25,505 nt of DNA, taken from positions 1 to 25,505 of the forward strand of contig CADEGS010000041.1 in the NCBI GenBank assembly GCA_902826945.1, written 5' to 3'. Below the pieces are notes generated by a model. It was given only the letters and a program-made list of their open reading frames with translations. It was not told the DNA's origin and did not search any database. Origin of the DNA: an uncultured bacterium (GTDB lineage Bacteria > Planctomycetota > UBA1135 > GCA-002686595). Positions 22,037-25,505 of the stretch are shown piece after piece. The stretch's first letter is position 1. The number at the start of each line of letters is the position of its first letter. The position numbers were made by a program, and so were the translations under genes.

Positions 22037-23308
22037 CTAGTCGAGCAAGACCACCGTCGTCCCGCCGCCGAGCCAGACGGTCGAGGTCGCATCGAGGAAC
22101 GCCGCCTGCGCGTAGAGGTGCAGGCTCTCCAGCCCGCCCGCCACGCTCGGCACGGGGAGGTCGAGCGACGCCAGGCCGCTCGCGGGCAGCGCGGGCAGCA
22201 CGAACACGTCGGCGGGCGGAAGCCCGATCAGCAGGCAGCCGTTCAGGAGGTCCATGGGCTCGTGCGCGAGCGAGACGAGCACGAGCGGGAGCTCTCCCGG
22301 CTGGCCGCCGACCTCGAAGGCGATCGTCTCCCCCGTGCGCACCGGGCTGGCGGCGCGCAGGTGGCGGGCGAAGCCCGGGAGCGCCACGATCGTGCCCGTG
22401 CCGGCGATCGCCGGCCCCTCCGGACCCGTCTGGCCGGGGCACAGCGGCGCGAGGCGCAGCACGCCTCCGGCGGCCGTCGACGCGGCCGAGCGCACGCGGC
22501 TGTGCGCGTCCACGAACTCCACGCCGGGGCCGCCGGGCGCGTGCTGGACGCTGCACGGATCGCCCTCCTCGCGGCCGCCGGGGCCGCCGAGGATCGTGCA
22601 GCCGATCACCGTGACGGTGCTCGCGTCGAGCCGCATCCCCGGAGCGCCGGGTTGGGGGCCGAGGGCGCCCTGGTACCGGCTGGGGCCCCACCCTCCCGCC
22701 AGCGTGCAATCCTGGAGCCGCACGCCCGAGGCCGACGCGTGGAGCCCCGGGGAGCCGGCGGCGCTGAAGAAGTTGATGGCCGGGTTGGCGACCTGCCCCT
22801 CGAGCACGCAGCGCGTGAAGGTGACCCGCCCGGAGCCGGTGACGCTCGCTCCGGCCGCGATGCCGGCGGCGCACGGGCTGTCGCTCCTCAGGCAGCGCAC
22901 CTCGTCGAACCAGACCGCTCCCGCGCAGCCCGTCACCTCGACGCCGTAGTTCGTGCGCAGCCCGCGCACGACCACGGACTGGCCGGGGGCGAGGTCGCGC
23001 ACGCGGACGCTCGGGGCCCCCGCGAAGTGGGCGAGATAGCCGTCCACGAAGGCGTTGGGCGCGGTGGCGACCACGCTCAGGGACTTGCCCTCGATCGCGA
23101 AGCTGCGGTACGTGCCGTTGCGCACGAGGATCGTGTCGCCCTCGGCCGCCGCCGCGACGGCCGAGGAGATCTCCCGAAAATCGACACCGGCAGGAAGCGG
23201 GCCGAAGCCTCCGAGCGAGACGATCCACACGTCGGCGCGCGGCGCGGCGGAGGCGGCGCACAGGACGAGGAGGGAGGCGCAGGCGCGCAGCGGCTTGCTC
23301 GGGATCAT
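22037..23308 (-). CDS. Secreted right-handed beta-helix protein
   Basis: This is a 423-residue exported protein. The start at 23308 has a strong AGGAGGAAGTC-ATG site. A signal peptide spans about 1-25 (ASAAPRA cleavage region). Residues about 40-330 look like a parallel beta helix: DFREISSAVAAAAEGDTILV opens the fold, as in pectate-lyase-like domains, followed by short repeats such as VTFTRCVLEG, VRLQDCTLAG and VTVIGCTILG, with Gly/Pro-rich turns (GGPGGREEGDPCSV). Residues about 330-423 form a separate beta tail ending LHLYAQAAFLDATSTVWLGG, a style I associate with planctomycete surface proteins. Eight or more cysteines suggest disulfides. No catalytic residues of polysaccharide lyases can be assigned. 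It could be a carbohydrate-binding or structural surface protein. Confidence 0.85.
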   Translation of the reverse strand: MIPSKPLRACASLLVLCAASAAPRADVWIVSLGGFGPLPAGVDFREISSAVAAAAEGDTILVRNGTYRSFAIEGKSLSVVATAPNAFVDGYLAHFAGAPSVRVRDLAPGQSVVVRGLRTNYGVEVTGCAGAVWFDEVRCLRSDSPCAAGIAAGASVTGSGRVTFTRCVLEGQVANPAINFFSAAGSPGLHASASGVRLQDCTLAGGWGPSRYQGALGPQPGAPGMRLDASTVTVIGCTILGGPGGREEGDPCSVQHAPGGPGVEFVDAHSRVRSAASTAAGGVLRLAPLCPGQTGPEGPAIAGTGTIVALPGFARHLRAASPVRTGETIAFEVGGQPGELPLVLVSLAHEPMDLLNGCLLIGLPPADVFVLPALPASGLASLDLPVPSVAGGLESLHLYAQAAFLDATSTVWLGGGTTVVLLD

Positions 23309-23650
23309 GACTTCCTCCTGACGGGAGCCGGGGGGGCGGACGCGCGGCCATCGGCCGTCACGCCTTCCAGGCGTGCGGGGCGGCCGGAACGGTTCATGCG
23401 TGGTCGGCGACTCGCTCCCGGCGGCGACGGAGGCGCGTGAGACCCTCTCCCCGGGATCGCCCGGAGGCCTGCCGTGGGCCGGCGGAGGGATCGCCGCCGC
23501 GGCCGCCCGCGCGAAGGGGCCGGCCTCCGCCCTGCGCGCGGGGAGCGAGGCGACCGCGAGGGGTCTCTGCCGGGGCCCGGTCGCCGTCGGGGGACAGCCC
23601 CGCGGGAGCCGTTCCTGGAGCCGCGCGGCGCGTCCCGCTACAAGACGTGC
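23309..23650. other. 342 bp divergent intergenic region
   Basis: This region lies between the divergent beta-helix and M1 peptidase genes. The only clear signal is the AGGAGG ribosome-binding site of the beta-helix gene at its left edge. Open frames here on the plus strand are Arg/Ala/Pro-rich and look non-coding. No promoter or hairpin stood out. Confidence 0.4.
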
Positions 23651-25505
23651 ATGCGCCTCCCGTGGCTCTTCCTGCTCCTCTCCGCCTGCACGAGCGCGGC
23701 CCGCCGGGCCGATCCCGCCTTGGCCGCCGAACCCGTCCCGGCGAGCGTCGACGCGCACAGCTTCGCGCGTCCGGACGCCGTGTGCTCGACCCACCTGGAC
23801 CTCGACCTGACGCTCGACTTCGACGCGCGGGTCGTGCACGGCAGCGCGACGCACCGCATCCGCCGCACGGATCCGGGCGCGCCGCTCGTGCTCGACACGC
23901 AGGACCTCTCGATCGAGGGCGTCGAGGACGGCGCCGGCCGCGCGCTGGCGTACCGCCTGGGTGACCTCGACCCGATCCTCGGCCGTGCGCTGCGCGTGGA
24001 CCTGCGGGCCGACACCGAGCTCGTGCGCGTCCGCTACCGGAGCGCGCCCGCGGCCGCGGCCATGCAGTGGCTCGCGCCCGAGCAGACCGCCGGCGGCCGC
24101 GCGCCGTTCCTGTTCACGCAGGGCCAGGCGATCCTGACCCGCAGCTGGATCCCGCTGCAGGACTCGCCGGGCGTGCGCGTCACCTGGAGCGCGCGCGTGC
24201 GCGCGCCGCGCGGGCTCACGGCGGTGATGAGCGCGATGGAGCGCGGCCGCGCGGCGGACGGCGCCGCGACCTTCGCCATGCCGCTCGCGGTGCCGAGCTA
24301 CCTGATCGCGCTCGCCTGCGGCGACCTCGTCGCGCGCGACGTGTCGCCGCGCTGCGCCGTGTGGGCCGAGCCCGCGGTGGTCGAGCGGGCGGCGCGCGAG
24401 CTCGAGGACACCGAGGCCATGATCCGGGCCTGCGAGGAGCTGTACGGCCCTTACCGCTGGGGCCGCTACGACGTGCTGGTGCTGCCGCCGAGCTTCCCCT
24501 TCGGCGGCATGGAGAACCCGTGCCTGACCTTCGCCACGCCGACGATCCTGGCCGGCGACAAGTCGCTCGTGGCGCTGATCGCGCACGAGCTCGCCCACAG
24601 CTGGTCGGGGAACCTGGTCACGAACGCGACCTGGCGCGACTTCTGGCTCAACGAGGGCTTCACCGTCTACCTCGAGCGGCGGATCATGGAGCGCATCTTC
24701 GGCGCCGACCGCGCGGCGATGGAGACCGTGCTCGGCATGGCCGACCTGGCCGAGGAGCTGCAGACGCTGCCGCCGGCGGAGCAGGTGCTGCACGTGGACC
24801 TCGGCGGCCGCGACCCCGACGACGGCTCGTCGGACATCCCCTACGAGAAGGGCGGCGCCTTCCTGCGCCGGCTCGAGCAGGTCTTCGGTCGCGCGGCGTT
24901 CGACGCCTTCCTGCGCGAGTGGTTCGACGCGCACGCCTTCCGCAGCGTCACGACGGACGAGTTCCTGGCGTTCCTCGAGCGGCGCCTCCTGCGCCTCGAC
25001 CCCGAGCGCGCGCGGCAGGTGGACGTCCTGGCCTGGGTGCGCGCTCCCGGCCTGCCCGCCGACGCGCCGCTGCCCGCGAGCGCGCTGCTCGACCAGGTCG
25101 ACGCCGCGCTCGAGCGCTGGCGCGCCGGCGCCGCGCCCGCCGCGCTCGAGACGCATAAGTGGGTGACGCAGCAGTGGCTGCGCTTCGTCGGCGGCCTGGG
25201 CGAGCCGACGGTCGAAGAGCTGGCGGCGCTCGACCGCGCCTTCGCCTTCACGCAGAGCGAGAACAGCGAGGTCCTGTGCGCCTGGCTGTGCCTGTGCGTG
25301 CGGCGCGGCTACCGCGCGGCGGACGAGCGCCTCGAGCGCTTCCTGACGACGGTCGGGCGTCGCAAGTTCCTGAAGCCCCTGTACGAGGCGCTGCTCGCGT
25401 CCGAGGGCGGCGCCGAGCGCGCCCGCGCGCTCTACCGTGTCGCGCGGCCGCGCTACCACGCGGTGTCGCGGCGCACGCTCGACGAGCTGCTGGGGGAGCA
25501 GGGCT
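23651..25505 (+). CDS. M1 family aminopeptidase lipoprotein (leukotriene-A4-hydrolase-like), C-terminus cut
   Basis: This zinc aminopeptidase shows 618 residues before the window ends; only the last few residues should be missing. A short signal peptide with a perfect LSAC lipobox gives lipidated Cys13. Domains: N-terminal beta domain (about 35-230), catalytic thermolysin-like domain (about 230-470) and a helical C-terminal domain (about 480 on) like that of leukotriene A4 hydrolase and ColAP. Active-site marks are GGMEN (285-289) with Glu288, HELAH (312-316) with Glu313, third ligand Glu335 in WLNEGFTVYLE, and Tyr398 in DIPYEKGG. It trims N-terminal residues from peptides outside the cytoplasm. 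The ending (ARPRYHAVSRRTLDELLG) matches the usual C-terminal motif of this subgroup. The epoxide hydrolase side activity is not predicted. Confidence 0.95.
   Translation, partial: MRLPWLFLLLSACTSAARRADPALAAEPVPASVDAHSFARPDAVCSTHLDLDLTLDFDARVVHGSATHRIRRTDPGAPLVLDTQDLSIEGVEDGAGRALAYRLGDLDPILGRALRVDLRADTELVRVRYRSAPAAAAMQWLAPEQTAGGRAPFLFTQGQAILTRSWIPLQDSPGVRVTWSARVRAPRGLTAVMSAMERGRAADGAATFAMPLAVPSYLIALACGDLVARDVSPRCAVWAEPAVVERAARELEDTEAMIRACEELYGPYRWGRYDVLVLPPSFPFGGMENPCLTFATPTILAGDKSLVALIAHELAHSWSGNLVTNATWRDFWLNEGFTVYLERRIMERIFGADRAAMETVLGMADLAEELQTLPPAEQVLHVDLGGRDPDDGSSDIPYEKGGAFLRRLEQVFGRAAFDAFLREWFDAHAFRSVTTDEFLAFLERRLLRLDPERARQVDVLAWVRAPGLPADAPLPASALLDQVDAALERWRAGAAPAALETHKWVTQQWLRFVGGLGEPTVEELAALDRAFAFTQSENSEVLCAWLCLCVRRGYRAADERLERFLTTVGRRKFLKPLYEALLASEGGAERARALYRVARPRYHAVSRRTLDELLGEQG

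Noticed and set aside
22037..23308. Pectate lyase or other polysaccharide lyase function for the beta-helix protein
   Set aside because: The fold pattern is present, but I could not assign catalytic Asp/Arg residues or calcium sites.
23309..25459. In-frame extension upstream of the beta-helix gene
   Set aside because: It runs antisense to the M1 peptidase, and the strong AGGAGG site with a signal peptide fixes the start at 23308.

Overview
The window is very GC-rich DNA (coding third positions are almost all G or C), so nearly every true gene casts long open frames on other strands. I chose genes by protein family motifs, start context and neighbour fit. The gene content suggests a member of the Planctomycetota: two extracytoplasmic-function (ECF) sigma factors next to large transmembrane Ser/Thr kinases, one carrying a formylglycine-enzyme-like sensor tail and one an anti-sigma-like zinc finger; a secreted beta-helix protein with a planctomycete-style C-terminal tail; and many small lipoproteins. 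A myxobacterium is the main alternative. No rRNA, tRNA, CRISPR array, insertion sequence or prophage was recognised.

Layout. 1-533 (minus): 5' part of a large-type catalase, cut by the window edge. 726-1439 (plus): an apparent exported beta-barrel-like gene broken by two in-frame stops. 1518-1904 (plus): small lipoprotein. 1945-4807 (minus): CocE/NonD hydrolase and queuosine-precursor transporter. 4933-5346 (plus): lipoprotein with a carboxypeptidase-regulatory-like fold. 5347-9052 (minus): a tight three-gene cassette (duplicated-domain protein, anthrax-lethal-factor-like zinc metallopeptidase, CpXC protein), the best candidate for an undescribed system. 9291-15419: a regulatory island with two kinases, two ECF sigma factors and a small secreted protein. 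15490-17557: BCAM0308-family protein, a DUF883/holin-like membrane pair and a Lys-rich winged-helix protein. 17769-21590: a GNAT/NDP-forming acyl-CoA synthetase fusion diverging from an alpha/beta hydrolase. 21604-23308 (minus): DUF3185 membrane protein and the beta-helix protein. 23651-end (plus): M1 aminopeptidase lipoprotein, cut by the window edge.

How genes may work together. The 13.4-14.1 kb sigma factor lies 22 bp upstream of the 770-residue kinase on the same strand, matching the known pattern of ECF sigma factors controlled by linked Ser/Thr kinases. The first kinase carries an anti-sigma-like zinc finger and could act on either sigma factor. In the 5.3-9.1 kb cassette, spacings of 19 and 3 bp imply one transcript. 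Its metallopeptidase keeps the zinc ligands and the tyrosine spacing of anthrax lethal factor but has no signal peptide, which suggests an effector or toxin delivered by an unknown route, or an intracellular protease. Strong hairpins separate several units (1920-1942, 3993-4015, 14137-14180, 21993-22020).
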